64,000 nt of DNA from Enterococcus sulfureus ATCC 49903 (GCF_000407605.1 NZ_ASWO01000003.1:248001-312000); one strand, 5' to 3'. Positions 49,952-60,422 are shown, counted from the first letter of the stretch. Made by a program: numbers and translations. Notes: generated by a model from the sequence alone, not told the origin.

Positions 49952-50659
49952 ATGAATATGATCATTGAATTATTTAAACAAACACCTGTTTTTGGCGTCT
50001 TACTTTCACTAGGTACCTTTTATATCGGACAAGTTTTATTTAAAAAATCAAATGGCTTCTTCTTATTTGCACCACTATTTGTTGCAATGGTTTTGGGGAT
50101 TTTAACGTTGATGGCAACCGGGATCTCTTTTCCAGAATTCAACAAGGGCGGACAAGTAGTTAGTTTCTTTTTAGAACCTGCGACGATTTGTTTTGCAATT
50201 CCACTTTATAAAAAGCGTGAGGTCTTAAAAAAATATTGGGCGCAGATCTTAGGCGGAATCACGTTAGGAAGTATTGTAGCAATTTATGGAATCTATATGG
50301 TATCGAATTTATTTGAACTAGGTAAAGTCGTAACAGCTTCTATGCTTCCACAAGCAGCAACTACTGCAATCGCAATGCCCACATCGATCGCAATGGGAGG
50401 CTCAGGTGAACTAACTTCACTAGCTTGTATTTTAAATGGGGTCATCATTTATGCACTAGCACGTCCATTAGTTGATTTCTTTAAAATCAAAGATCCAATC
50501 GCTAGAGGATTGGCTTTAGGAACTTCTGGTCATTCATTAGGTGTTTCTGCAGCACAACCAATGGGGGAAGTTGAAACCTCAATGGCAAGTATTGCATTAG
50601 TTGTCGTCGGCGTCATCGTAACGGTCGTTGTACCGGTTGCTGGACAAATTTTATTATAA
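49952..50659 (+). CDS. lrgB: LrgB family membrane protein
   Basis: 235 aa with about six to seven hydrophobic segments. Conserved features: PQAATTAIAMP, GTSGHSLGVSAAQPMGEVETSMASI near the C-terminus. Acts together with LrgA as a membrane complex; roles in lysis control or pyruvate transport are known for homologs. GAGGTG ahead, inside lrgA's end. A repeat element follows. Confidence 0.94.
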   Translation: MNMIIELFKQTPVFGVLLSLGTFYIGQVLFKKSNGFFLFAPLFVAMVLGILTLMATGISFPEFNKGGQVVSFFLEPATICFAIPLYKKREVLKKYWAQILGGITLGSIVAIYGIYMVSNLFELGKVVTASMLPQAATTAIAMPTSIAMGGSGELTSLACILNGVIIYALARPLVDFFKIKDPIARGLALGTSGHSLGVSAAQPMGEVETSMASIALVVVGVIVTVVVPVAGQILL

Positions 50660-50664
50660 GCAAC

Positions 50665-50758
50665 ACGCTGTGACAGAAGCAATCCACTTCAAAAAATAAG
50701 GCGAATCATTCCGATACTGGTATCCCCTATCTCGGTAATGATTCGGCTTATTTTTTTC
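50665..50758 (+). repeat. Palindromic intergenic repeat, partial copy C
   Basis: Starts with GCTGTGACAGAAG as in copy B and holds the central arm AAAATAAGGCGAATCATTCC with its near-complement GGTAATGATTCGGCTTATTT. It lacks the GGGTGTGACAGAA terminal hairpin. Located after lrgB; its T run on the plus strand suggests it also ends lrgAB transcription. Confidence 0.85.
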
Positions 50759-50843
50759 GCCGATCAAAAGGTAAAAATTAGAATCATTTCAAAATCAAGT
50801 GCAGCTAGTTGAAGTAAAGCTTATAAGAATCCAGTAAGAATAG

Positions 50844-50872
50844 TTAACAGTCGCGGCGGCTTTTGGTATAAT
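50844..50872 (+). promoter_or_regulatory. rnc promoter
   Basis: -35 TTAACA (50844-50849), 17 bp, extended -10 TGG-TATAAT (50864-50872). Leader of about 52 nt to rnc. This likely drives rnc-smc and the genes after it. Confidence 0.85.
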
Positions 50873-50930
50873 ACGAGAAGATGCCACTTACAGGTTTATA
50901 CTGTAAAAAAACAAAAAAGGAATGGAATTC

Positions 50931-51623
50931 ATGGAAAACCAGTTAGTAACAAAAATAAAAGAAAACTACCAAATTGTTTTTGAGGAAATGGGGTTACTAG
51001 ACCAAGCGTTTACCCATTCATCTTATGTGAATGAGCATCGAAATCTACACCTATGCGACAACGAACGTTTAGAATTTTTAGGAGATGCAGTATTGGAACT
51101 CTTGGTTTCACAATATCTATACCGACAATTTCCTGAGATGCCAGAAGGAAAATTAACGAAAATGCGTGCGGCGATCGTCCGTGAGGATTCTTTAGCTGAA
51201 TTTGCAAGAGAATGTGCATTTGATCAATTTATCCGTTTGGGAAAAGGAGAAGAGAATTCAGGTGGACGTCAACGTGCAGCACTTTTATGTGATCTATTCG
51301 AATCATTTTTAGGTGCATTGTATTTAGATCAAGGATTAGAAGCTGTTCATCGCTTTTTACAAACAGTGATTTTTCCTAAAGTTGAAGCGGGTGCTTTTTC
51401 ACATGAGATGGATCATAAAACAAAATTACAAGAAGTATTACAACGCGGTGGAGATGTGTTGATCGATTATCGATTGATCAAAGAAGAAGGACCTGCACAT
51501 GAACGAATTTTTTGGACAGAAGTTTATTGCGATAATCAATTGATTGGACAAGGAACAGGGCGTTCAAAAAAAGGAGCCGAACAAGCTGCCGCACAAAATG
51601 CATTACAAGAATTAAAAGAATAA
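50931..51623 (+). CDS. rnc: Ribonuclease III
   Basis: Cleaves double-stranded RNA in rRNA and mRNA processing. 230 aa from the ATG at 50931 (MENQLVTKIKE), since AAAGGA lies 9 bases before it but touches the ATG at 50922. Catalytic signature NERLEFLGDAVLEL, the second acidic pair in LLCDLFESFLGALYLD, and a C-terminal dsRBD ending GRSKKGAEQAAAQNAL. Confidence 0.96.
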   Translation: MENQLVTKIKENYQIVFEEMGLLDQAFTHSSYVNEHRNLHLCDNERLEFLGDAVLELLVSQYLYRQFPEMPEGKLTKMRAAIVREDSLAEFARECAFDQFIRLGKGEENSGGRQRAALLCDLFESFLGALYLDQGLEAVHRFLQTVIFPKVEAGAFSHEMDHKTKLQEVLQRGGDVLIDYRLIKEEGPAHERIFWTEVYCDNQLIGQGTGRSKKGAEQAAAQNALQELKE

Positions 51624-51636
51624 GTGGGGAAGTCAT

Positions 51637-54600
51637 GTGTATTTAAAACGTATTGAAGTGGCAGGATTTAAATCTTTTGCCAATCGCACCACGATTGAAT
51701 TTGAGAATCAAGTTACGGCAATTGTAGGACCAAATGGAAGTGGGAAAAGTAATATTACCGAAGCGATACGATGGGTCTTGGGGGAATCTTCAGCGAAAAG
51801 TTTACGTGGGGGAAAGATGCCAGATATTATTTTTGCAGGCTCTCAGTCACGTAAACCACTAAATATTGCTGAAGTTACATTAGTTTTAGATAATGAAGAT
51901 CATTATTTACCTGTTGATTTTGTAGAAGTCAGTGTGACAAGACGATTGCGACGCACTGGTGAAAGTGACTTTTTCTTAAACAAACAAGCTTGTCGTTTAA
52001 AAGACATACAAGAACTCTTCATGGACTCTGGTTTAGGCAAAGAGTCCTTTTCTATTATTTCACAAGGAAAAGTAGAGGCGATCTTTAGTAGTAAACCAGA
52101 AGAACGTCGCGGGATATTTGAAGAAGCAGCAGGTGTGTTGAAATACAAGTCACGCAAGAAACAAGCCGAATCTAAACTATCTGAAACAAAAGAAAACTTA
52201 AGTCGATTAAACGATATCGTATATGAGTTAGACGAACAGTTAAGTCCTTTACGTGAGCAAAAAGAAACGGCAACGAAATACATCGCGTTAAAAGAAGAGC
52301 TAACACAAGTCGATGTAACGTATACGATTAGTCAATTAGCAAAAGAGCAACAGGAACACGAAGAGTTGACGATCAAAGCGACACAGTCACAAGCTACATT
52401 AGATGACATCCAACATGAATTGACAACGAAAGAAGAACGATTAAATCAATTGCGTCAGACAAGAGAAGAATTGGATACGACGATCGAAGATGAAAATCAA
52501 GCGTTGCTTTCTGTTGTGGAACGATTAAAGCAAGCAGAAGGTCAATTGGATGTATTGAAAGAGCGTTCAAAACATACGTTAAAAAGTAGTCAAGACTATC
52601 AAGAATCTCTAGAAGAAACGCTAGAAGTAATCGAACAACTAGAAGAAGAAAAAGCAACTGCGATCACTCAGTTGTCTATTCAAAACGGTGCGTTGCAACA
52701 AGTGGAAAAACAATTGCGACAAGCTGAAAAAGAAATAAAAAATTATGAAAAATCCACTAAAGAATTAGTGGAGGAATTACGTGCAGAATACGTTGAATTT
52801 ATGCAACAACAAGCCAGTGTGAGCAACGAGCGTAAGTATTTGGAACGTCAATATGAACAAGAACAGACGCGGAATGAACAAACGATCAAAAAACAAGCGG
52901 AAGTCGACTTGCAATTACAAGAACAAACAGCAGAATTGGCTACGATCCAAGCATCGCTGTCAGAAGAGCAAGCACAACAAGTAGAGCATGCAAAACAAAC
53001 TCAGCAGTTGCAAGAGTTGATTGAAACAACTAAAGGACGATTGGCTAAAGCCCAAACAAAAATGTATGAGCTAATGCGCGAAGTGCAACAAGTCAAAGCA
53101 CGTCAAAAAAGTTTACAAGAAATCAAAGAAAATTATACAGGCTATTATCAAGGTGTGCGTGAAGCATTAAAACATCGTACGGAGTTAAATATCGTGGGTG
53201 CTGTTGCAGAGTTGATCGAAGTACCTAGTGAGTATACGCTTGCGATCGAGACGGCTTTAGGGGGAGCGATGCAGCATGTGGTTATGGAAAACGAAGCAGA
53301 TGCTAGAAAAGCGATTACGTTTTTAAAACAACGTCAAGCTGGACGCGCGACCTTTTTACCATTAACCACGATCAAAGCACGTACTTTGCCTTCTTCTGTC
53401 TTGGAACAAGCTCAAACGATGACAGGATTTATTGGAGTAGGAAGTCAAGTCTTAACAACAGATGCGCATGTTCAAGTGATCATCGAGAATCTATTAGGAA
53501 CGGTATTGATTGCAGAAGACCTTGCTTCAGCCAATCAATTAGCACGTGCGTTTCAATTTCGTTACCGAGTCGTTTCTTTAGAAGGCGATGTGATGAATGC
53601 TGGAGGATCCATGACAGGTGGTGCGTCAAAACGCAATACGCAATCGAGTGTGTTTACGCAAGGTGCACAATTACAAGAATTAACGGATCAAGCCACACAA
53701 CTGGAAACGCAATTGAATTTGACTGAACATCAAGTCAAGGAATTACAAGAGCTTGAGATGACAAGTCGTCAAAAATTAGAGCATTTGCGAACACAGCATC
53801 AAGATGAGCAACTACATACGAAAGATTTCACGTCGAAAGAACAAGTATTAAAAAGTACGATTGAACGCTTAAAAAAAGACCAACAAATTTATGCTTTTGA
53901 ATTGCGTGAATGGCAACGTTTTGTCGCTGAACATGAAGAAAAAGATCAGCAGTTACAGAGTGAGTTGCAGCAAGTTCGCGAACGGTTAGATAAGATTCAA
54001 GAAGAAATGGATACGTTGACTAAAGAAGAAGATGGCATTGAAAAACGCCGTCAAGCACTACGCGAAGATATTAGTCAACTTCAAGCAAAAGAAGCTGTGC
54101 TCAATGAAAAAGTGGCACATATCAAAGAGCGATTTGCGCAAACCACGAAATCGTTAACACAAGCTGAAGAAAAACAAGCGACGTTAGAACGTCAACTGGC
54201 TGCACTTGCTTCTTCAGATGAGCATCAAGAAGAAACAGTGGAAACGTTGACTAAAACGATCGAGGCTACGCAACAAGAAAAACAACGCATTGAAACGCAT
54301 TTACAAGACGTACGTGAAAAACGCTATGCTTGTCATGAAAGGATTCGCAAAGAAGACGATGCCTTAGCTAAAATGTATCGCCAACAAAAAGAAATGTTGG
54401 CCACACACACACAATATACGGTGCAGTTGGATCGTCTTCAGACAAGAATGACGCAACAAGAGGGCTATTTAGAGGAGCAATACCATATGACTGTAGCTCA
54501 AGCACGTGCGCTCTTTTCGTTGAGTACGCCAACAGATCAACAAAAAGAAACGATCACTCGTTTGAAACGAGAAATTGCTTCGCTAGGTGTTGTAAATACA

Positions 54601-55221
54601 CAGGCCATTGAACAATTTGATCAAGTAAATGAACGATATGAATTTCTAACGGGACAAAAAGATGATTTAACTCAAGCCAAAGAACAATTAGAAGAAACCA
54701 TGTCTGAAATGGATGAAGAAGTCAAACAACGCTTCTCAGAAACATTTGAAGCAATCAAGCGCCAGTTCAGTGAAGTGTTTCCAAATATGTTTGGTGGCGG
54801 ACGCGCACAACTTGTTTTGACGCAACCAGATGATTTATTGCATACCGGAATTGAAATCGAAGCACAACCGCCAGGCAAGAAACTGCAAAGTTTAAGTTTA
54901 CTTTCTGGTGGAGAACGTTCTTTGACTGCGATTGCGCTATTATTTGCCATTATCCAAGTACGACCAGTACCGTTTTGTATTTTAGATGAAGTGGAAGCGG
55001 CTTTAGATGAAGCGAATGTTTCACGTTTTGGACGTTATTTAAAATCCAATCAAAACAATGCACAGTTTATCGTGGTCACTCATCGAAAAGGCACGATGGA
55101 AGCTGCAGATGCTTTATATGGAGTGACAATGGAGGAATCAGGCGTTTCGAAAGTTCTATCTGTGAAATTAGAACAAGTCAAAGAAGATGGACAAATCAAA
55201 GCAAAAGGAGCAACGACATGA
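51637..55221 (+). CDS. smc: Chromosome partition protein SMC
   Basis: Condensin ATPase, 1194 aa, GTG start. N-terminal Walker A GPNGSGKS (31-38), two long coiled coils (about 170-505 and 665-1000) separated by a hinge around 515-655 (LAIETALGGAMQHVV, AGGSMTGGA), then C-terminal signature LSGGERSLTAIAL and Walker B FCILDEVEAALDEAN. Thirteen bases after rnc and overlapping the HAD gene by 4; rnc-smc-ftsY is a conserved Firmicute order. Confidence 0.97.
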   Translation: MYLKRIEVAGFKSFANRTTIEFENQVTAIVGPNGSGKSNITEAIRWVLGESSAKSLRGGKMPDIIFAGSQSRKPLNIAEVTLVLDNEDHYLPVDFVEVSVTRRLRRTGESDFFLNKQACRLKDIQELFMDSGLGKESFSIISQGKVEAIFSSKPEERRGIFEEAAGVLKYKSRKKQAESKLSETKENLSRLNDIVYELDEQLSPLREQKETATKYIALKEELTQVDVTYTISQLAKEQQEHEELTIKATQSQATLDDIQHELTTKEERLNQLRQTREELDTTIEDENQALLSVVERLKQAEGQLDVLKERSKHTLKSSQDYQESLEETLEVIEQLEEEKATAITQLSIQNGALQQVEKQLRQAEKEIKNYEKSTKELVEELRAEYVEFMQQQASVSNERKYLERQYEQEQTRNEQTIKKQAEVDLQLQEQTAELATIQASLSEEQAQQVEHAKQTQQLQELIETTKGRLAKAQTKMYELMREVQQVKARQKSLQEIKENYTGYYQGVREALKHRTELNIVGAVAELIEVPSEYTLAIETALGGAMQHVVMENEADARKAITFLKQRQAGRATFLPLTTIKARTLPSSVLEQAQTMTGFIGVGSQVLTTDAHVQVIIENLLGTVLIAEDLASANQLARAFQFRYRVVSLEGDVMNAGGSMTGGASKRNTQSSVFTQGAQLQELTDQATQLETQLNLTEHQVKELQELEMTSRQKLEHLRTQHQDEQLHTKDFTSKEQVLKSTIERLKKDQQIYAFELREWQRFVAEHEEKDQQLQSELQQVRERLDKIQEEMDTLTKEEDGIEKRRQALREDISQLQAKEAVLNEKVAHIKERFAQTTKSLTQAEEKQATLERQLAALASSDEHQEETVETLTKTIEATQQEKQRIETHLQDVREKRYACHERIRKEDDALAKMYRQQKEMLATHTQYTVQLDRLQTRMTQQEGYLEEQYHMTVAQARALFSLSTPTDQQKETITRLKREIASLGVVNTQAIEQFDQVNERYEFLTGQKDDLTQAKEQLEETMSEMDEEVKQRFSETFEAIKRQFSEVFPNMFGGGRAQLVLTQPDDLLHTGIEIEAQPPGKKLQSLSLLSGGERSLTAIALLFAIIQVRPVPFCILDEVEAALDEANVSRFGRYLKSNQNNAQFIVVTHRKGTMEAADALYGVTMEESGVSKVLSVKLEQVKEDGQIKAKGATT

Positions 55222-56027
55222 TAAAATTAATTGCCATTGATTTAGATGGAACACTACTGACGGATAAAAAAGAAGTCTCATTACGAAACAAAGAGACTTT
55301 AAAAAAAGCCAAAGCACAAGGAGTGAAAATCGTATTGTGCACGGGTCGACCGTTGATGGCGATTCGTCCATATCTTGAATTATTAGATTTGCGCCAAGCA
55401 GGTGATTATAGTATTACGTTTAACGGTGGCTTGGTTCAAAAAAATGATTCCGGTGAGATCGTAGAAAAAGTTACATTAACAAAAGACGACGTTACCGAAT
55501 TGATCGCACTAGCCAAAGAAATGAATATGCCGCTTGATATTTTGTCAGATGAAATCGTGTTGTGTTTGCCTACTTCGACAACGTATCACACGATCTATCC
55601 TTCATTAAATCCATTATTAACGTATAAAGAAGCAACAGAAGCAGAATTATCAACATATACGTTATTCAACAAAGCGGTAACTGCATATGATCAAGAACTA
55701 TTAGATCAATGGATCGCAAACATTCCAGCGTCGATCAAGGAAAAATTTGAAGTGATCAAAACACGAAATAATCTATTAGAATTTATGCCAAAAGGTGTGA
55801 CAAAAGCAGCGGGAATCGCTCGCCTAGCCGCAGATCTTGGGATCACACAAGCAGAAGTAATGGCAATCGGTGATGAAGAAAATGATTTATCGATGGTCGA
55901 GTATGCCAAAGTCGGTGTGGCGATGGACAATGCAGTACCAGTTGTAAAAGCAGCTGCTGATTTTATTACGACAACAAATGAAGAAGATGGTGTAGCACGT
56001 GCCATTGAAAAATTTGTATTAAACTAA
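55218..56027 (+). CDS. Cof-type HAD-superfamily hydrolase
   Basis: Sugar-phosphate or flavin-phosphate phosphatase family, 269 aa. Motif I DLDGTLL with Asp8 and Asp10, motif II TGRP, motif III Lys in KAAGIARLA context, motif IV GDEENDLSM. A C2B-type cap lies between about 85 and 190. ATGA overlap with smc; 18 bases before ftsY. Substrate unknown. Confidence 0.92.
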   Translation: MIKLIAIDLDGTLLTDKKEVSLRNKETLKKAKAQGVKIVLCTGRPLMAIRPYLELLDLRQAGDYSITFNGGLVQKNDSGEIVEKVTLTKDDVTELIALAKEMNMPLDILSDEIVLCLPTSTTYHTIYPSLNPLLTYKEATEAELSTYTLFNKAVTAYDQELLDQWIANIPASIKEKFEVIKTRNNLLEFMPKGVTKAAGIARLAADLGITQAEVMAIGDEENDLSMVEYAKVGVAMDNAVPVVKAAADFITTTNEEDGVARAIEKFVLN

Positions 56028-56045
56028 CTTAAAGGAAGTGAGTAT

Positions 56046-57059
56046 ATGGGATTTTTTGATAAAATCAAACGCGCCTTTACCGGCGAAGAAAAACCAGAAG
56101 AAATCACAGTCGAACAAGAACAAGTCCAAGAAAAATACGATAAGGGATTAGAAAAAACACGTAAAACATTTGGCGAACGTATGAATGAGTTGTTTGCTAA
56201 TTTTCGTACCGTCGACGAAGACTTTTTTGAAGAATTAGAAGAAACTCTAATTGGTGCGGATGTTGGATTTGATACGGCGATTAAAATTTCAGAAGCGCTA
56301 CGTGAAGAAGTCAAATTACGCAATGCGAAAAAGCCTGCAGAAGTCCAAAACGCGATTATTGAAAAATTAGTTGATCTTTATGAAGCAGAAGGTGTCAATG
56401 AGAATAATGCCTTAAACTTGCAGTCAGAAGGCTTGACAGTGATGCTATTTGTTGGGGTCAACGGTGTCGGAAAAACGACGAGTATCGGAAAATTGGCCTA
56501 TCAATACAAGCAAGAAGGGAAAAAAGTCTTACTTGCTGCAGCTGATACGTTTCGTGCTGGTGCGATCGATCAATTGGTCGTATGGGGCGAACGGGCAGGC
56601 GTTGAAGTAGTTCGTGGTGAGGCGAATGGTGATCCAGCTGCTGTAGTGTTTGATGCGATGCGCCGTGCGAAAGCCGAGCAAGCAGACATTTTATTGATCG
56701 ATACTGCTGGTCGTTTACAAAATAAAGTCAATTTGATGAATGAACTAGAAAAAATTAAACGGATCATCCAACGTGAAGAACCGAATGCACCGCATGAAGT
56801 ATTGCTGGTACTAGATGCAACGACTGGACAAAATGCGATGGTCCAAGCGAAACAATTTAAAGACACAACAGACGTTACAGGGTTGGTCTTAACAAAACTA
56901 GATGGTACAGCTAAAGGTGGGATCGTGCTTGCGATTCGAAATGAGTTACATTTACCTGTAAAACTGGTAGGATTAGGTGAAAAAATCGATGACTTAGAAC
57001 CATTTGATCCAAATGACTTTGTAATCGGTCTATTCAAAGGATTATTAAAAGAAGAATAG
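56046..57059 (+). CDS. ftsY: Signal recognition particle receptor FtsY
   Basis: Receptor GTPase that delivers SRP-nascent chains to SecYEG. 337 aa: a short acidic, amphipathic A region (1-40), N domain, then G domain with GVNGVGKTTS, DTFRAGA, DTAGRLQNK and TKLDGTAKGG. GGAAGTG ahead of the ATG. ffh is not in this window. A short AGAAAGT/ACTTTCT hairpin (57064-57080) lies between it and gshAB. Confidence 0.96.
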   Translation: MGFFDKIKRAFTGEEKPEEITVEQEQVQEKYDKGLEKTRKTFGERMNELFANFRTVDEDFFEELEETLIGADVGFDTAIKISEALREEVKLRNAKKPAEVQNAIIEKLVDLYEAEGVNENNALNLQSEGLTVMLFVGVNGVGKTTSIGKLAYQYKQEGKKVLLAAADTFRAGAIDQLVVWGERAGVEVVRGEANGDPAAVVFDAMRRAKAEQADILLIDTAGRLQNKVNLMNELEKIKRIIQREEPNAPHEVLLVLDATTGQNAMVQAKQFKDTTDVTGLVLTKLDGTAKGGIVLAIRNELHLPVKLVGLGEKIDDLEPFDPNDFVIGLFKGLLKEE

Positions 57060-57094
57060 GGATAGAAAGTATGACTTTCTAGATCGGGGGAACA

Positions 57095-59353
57095 ATGGAT
57101 TATCAAACATTATTGATGCATGAAACAGTCTTGCCATATGCGTTAACTGCGCGATATGGTATCGAACGCGAAGGTCAGCGTATTACTAAAGAAGGTCAAT
57201 TAGTCGAAACGACTTATCCTAAAACCTTAGGGAATCGTTCGTCGCATCCATATATTCAAACAGATTTCGCCGAGACACAGATGGAACTGATTACACCCGT
57301 CACGGATTCTGTTGAAGAATTATTTCGTTATTTAGCTGCTATTCACGATGTGGCGTATCGTTCATTAGAAGAGGAAGAACGTTTGTGGCCACTGAGCATG
57401 CCACCTGCACTACCTTTAAAAGATGAAGCGATCACGTTAGCGAAATTAGATCGTTTCGAAGATGTTTTGTATCGTCGATATCTAGCTAAGACATATGGTC
57501 GTCGTAAACAAATGGTGAGTGGGATTCATTTCAATATTGAATTGTCTGAACTATTTTTAAAGCGAATGTTTGACGTTCAAACAGAAGAAACAGATTTTAT
57601 TCGTTTTAAGACAAACGCGTATTTAAAAGTAACACGAAATTATTTAGCGCATCGTTATTTGATTACGTATTTATTTGGTGCTTCTCCAATGAGTGAAAAA
57701 AACTTTTTTGTGGGTGCTGCAGGACCTAAAGAACCGGTTCGTTCACTGCGCAATAGTTCATTTGGCTATAAAAATAAAGAAGATGTCAAAGTACGTTATG
57801 ATTCGATTGAAACGTATTTAGAAGATTTGACTCAAATGGTTGAAGATGGAAAACTTTCAGAAGAAAAAGAATTTTATGCTTCAGTTCGTTTACGCGGTGG
57901 AAAAAAAGTTGCCGATTTGGCTACTGCAGGTATTCGCTATATCGAGTTACGAAATATCGACTTAAATCCATATGCTGAATACGGTATCTCAAAAGAGCAA
58001 GTTGAATTTTTACACTTATTCTTATTGTTTATGTTAGTCAAAGAAGAGACTGAGGAAACCAAAACAATTAAACGCGGAGATATGAAAAATAATGCAATCG
58101 CGTTAGAGCATCCTTTGCATGAATCCGCTTATCAAAAAGAAATCGATGCTTTAATTGTAGCATTTTTGACATTTGTTGATGAAGCTCAATTGCCGCTTTC
58201 AGATGCGTTACGTCTTTGGTTAGAAGAGGTGCAACACGATTATACCAACACGCTCGCTGCTCGTTGGTATAAAGAAGCCAAACAAAGTACACAAGCAAAA
58301 GAAGCGACAGCACTAGCCGAGACTTATGCACAAAAAGCTTGGGCAAAACCTTATCAATTAGCCGGTTTTCGCGATATGGAACTGTCGACACAGATTTTAT
58401 TATTTGATGCGATTCAAAAAGGAATCAATGTCGCGGTTTTAGACGAACAAGACCAGTTTTTACAATTGTCGGTAGGCGAACATCGCGAATGGGTTAAAAA
58501 TGCGAATATGACTGCAAAAGATTCCTATATCGTGCCTTTACTGATGGAAAATAAAACGGTCACGAAAAAAGTCTTAGCGCAAGCAGGTTTCCGTGTACCA
58601 ATTGGTGGCGAATACGATACAAAAGAACGTGCATTAGCTGATTTTGCTCGTTATAAAGACCAAGGATTTGTCGTAAAACCAAAATCAACAAATTACGGAC
58701 TGGGGATTTCTATTTTTAAAGAAGGATCAACTCGCGAAGATTTTGAAGCAGCACTAGAGATCGCCTTTGCCGAAGATAGTTCCATTTTGATTGAAGAATT
58801 TTTATCTGGTACTGAATACCGCTTCTTCGTAATCGATGGCCAGGTCAAAGCGATTTTACTACGTATTCCAGCTAATGTAGTCGGAGATGGTAAGCGTACG
58901 ATTACAGAACTTGTAGCAGAAAAAAATCAAGATCCATTGCGTGGGACCCATCACCGTGCACCACTAGAATTGATCCAATTGGGTTCTTTAGAACAGTTGA
59001 TGTTAAAAGAACAAGGCTATACGGTCGATAGTATTCCTGAAAAAGAGACGATCGTTTATTTAAGAGAAAATTCAAATATTAGTACCGGTGGCGATTCGAT
59101 CGATGTGACCGATACGTTTTCTGATGATTACAAACAAGTCGCGATCGATGCAGTTGCAGCATTAGGTGCGGTCATTTGTGGAATTGATTTGATCATTCCA
59201 GATAAAGAGGTTCCTGCTACAGAAAAAAATGCCTATGGAATCATTGAAGGAAATTTTAACCCTGCGATGCACATGCATACCTACCCATTCTCAGGCACAG
59301 GTCGTCGTTTGACGATGGATGTGTTGCATTTGTTGTTCCCAGAAAAAGTATAA
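57095..59353 (+). CDS. gshAB: Bifunctional glutamate-cysteine ligase/glutathione synthetase
   Basis: Fused enzyme (GshF) that makes glutathione in both steps, 752 aa, the normal length. N-terminal GCS domain (about 1-480) with YGIEREGQR and FAETQMELITP; C-terminal ATP-grasp domain (about 490-752) with VVKPKSTNYGLGISIF, LIEEFLSGTEYRFFV and EGNFNPAMHMH. Present in Enterococcus, Listeria and some streptococci. AUCGGGGG-type site ahead of the ATG. Expression may follow ftsY. Confidence 0.95.
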   Translation: MDYQTLLMHETVLPYALTARYGIEREGQRITKEGQLVETTYPKTLGNRSSHPYIQTDFAETQMELITPVTDSVEELFRYLAAIHDVAYRSLEEEERLWPLSMPPALPLKDEAITLAKLDRFEDVLYRRYLAKTYGRRKQMVSGIHFNIELSELFLKRMFDVQTEETDFIRFKTNAYLKVTRNYLAHRYLITYLFGASPMSEKNFFVGAAGPKEPVRSLRNSSFGYKNKEDVKVRYDSIETYLEDLTQMVEDGKLSEEKEFYASVRLRGGKKVADLATAGIRYIELRNIDLNPYAEYGISKEQVEFLHLFLLFMLVKEETEETKTIKRGDMKNNAIALEHPLHESAYQKEIDALIVAFLTFVDEAQLPLSDALRLWLEEVQHDYTNTLAARWYKEAKQSTQAKEATALAETYAQKAWAKPYQLAGFRDMELSTQILLFDAIQKGINVAVLDEQDQFLQLSVGEHREWVKNANMTAKDSYIVPLLMENKTVTKKVLAQAGFRVPIGGEYDTKERALADFARYKDQGFVVKPKSTNYGLGISIFKEGSTREDFEAALEIAFAEDSSILIEEFLSGTEYRFFVIDGQVKAILLRIPANVVGDGKRTITELVAEKNQDPLRGTHHRAPLELIQLGSLEQLMLKEQGYTVDSIPEKETIVYLRENSNISTGGDSIDVTDTFSDDYKQVAIDAVAALGAVICGIDLIIPDKEVPATEKNAYGIIEGNFNPAMHMHTYPFSGTGRRLTMDVLHLLFPEKV

Positions 59354-59362
59354 GAAAAACAA

Positions 59363-59394
59363 AAAAAGACAGTCTACTAGGATTGTCTTTTTTT
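59363..59394 (+). terminator. Terminator of gshAB
   Basis: AAAAAGACA (59363-59371) pairs with TGTCTTTTT (59384-59392), more T follow. Confidence 0.85.
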
Positions 59395-59454
59395 GTTTTT
59401 CTTTTGTAAAATTAAATCCATATACTATAAAAAATGAAAAAAGGAGTGATACAT

Positions 59455-59673
59455 ATGGGCACAAGTCTTTCTATTCTTGCTGGGATTATTTGTCTAGCGT
59501 TAGGAAGTTATCAGGCATGGGCTACACATAAATTGTTTCATTTTGTTAAAACTAAGGGAGGAAAATCGACTTCGCCATTCTTTTTAATGACGATATGGAG
59601 CACATGGATCATTACAGCCGCTCTTTTTGTAGCTGGTTTTTATTTGATTTTTGTTCTAAGTGCAACGTTTTAA
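59455..59673 (+). CDS. Small two-helix membrane protein, unknown function
   Basis: 72 aa from the ATG at 59455 (MGTSLSILAG), AAGGAGTG 7 bases ahead; the upstream ATG at 59434 precedes that site. Two hydrophobic segments (about 5-22 and 45-68) separated by a basic, Gly/Ser loop (KTKGGKSTS). I do not recognise a family. It stands alone between the gshAB terminator and a DUF998-type gene. Confidence 0.7.
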   Translation: MGTSLSILAGIICLALGSYQAWATHKLFHFVKTKGGKSTSPFFLMTIWSTWIITAALFVAGFYLIFVLSATF

Positions 59674-59765
59674 TCCTGTTGAGATCGAGATGAGTCAAAA
59701 TTAAGGTCAGTTTAAGCTAAACGCTTTATACTATCGAATATAGAAGAAAGAAAAGAAAGAAGCGA

Positions 59766-60422
59766 ATGGCGATGATAAAATCTTATTTCCGATTTTTATT
59801 GATTAGTTTTGTAGCAATCGATAGTCTCTCACCTTATATATTGGCTCATTTTTATCCTAAATACCAGGCAATTTCTCAAGTTATCAGTGAACTAGGTGAA
59901 GTCGGCAGTCCTGTGTATTATGGATTCAGTTTTTTTTTCGTTTTAGCAGGGAGTGTGTTACTTGTTAGTCTTTTTGGTTTAGTGTCGTATTTAAAAACGC
60001 AGACATCTGTATGGATGAGTCGCGCGATTGTGGGGACACTTGCTAGTTTTGCGATCGGGGAATGTTTACTTTCTGGCTTGTTTAGTATTGAAGGTGGCAG
60101 TACGCTATCGGTCATCATCCATCAAGTCGCATCTGATTTGGGTAGTCTAGGAATGCTAGGGTTCCCATTTTTAATCAGTATCTTGTTTTATCGAAAAGAC
60201 AGATCAAAAACCTATTTATTTTTTGGATTAGGGATACTCTCTGTATTCTTTGCTTTAATAAATGGCTATGCACAATTAATGGACTCAAGCTATATGGGAG
60301 TGTATCAACGACTTTCTATGGTGATGATGTATCTTCCAGTTGTTCTGTTTAGCTCAAAACTTCCGAAAATGTCTACAATCAAAGCAGTCTATGGAACTCC
60401 TTCGTATGCTGCAGTGAATTAA
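59766..60422 (+). CDS. DUF998-like integral membrane protein
   Basis: 218 aa with six hydrophobic segments. The AISQVISELGEVGSPV segment after the first helix and the repeated Gly/Ser-rich helices resemble DUF998 proteins. Start uncertain: ATG at 59766 or 59772, both with only a weak purine-rich site (AAGAAG). Function unknown. A terminator follows at 60509. Confidence 0.7.
   Translation: MAMIKSYFRFLLISFVAIDSLSPYILAHFYPKYQAISQVISELGEVGSPVYYGFSFFFVLAGSVLLVSLFGLVSYLKTQTSVWMSRAIVGTLASFAIGECLLSGLFSIEGGSTLSVIIHQVASDLGSLGMLGFPFLISILFYRKDRSKTYLFFGLGILSVFFALINGYAQLMDSSYMGVYQRLSMVMMYLPVVLFSSKLPKMSTIKAVYGTPSYAAVN

Noticed and set aside
57064-57080. Terminator between ftsY and gshAB
   Set aside because: AGAAAGT/ACTTTCT has no T run and lies only 15 bases before gshAB; noted in the ftsY entry but not called as a terminator.
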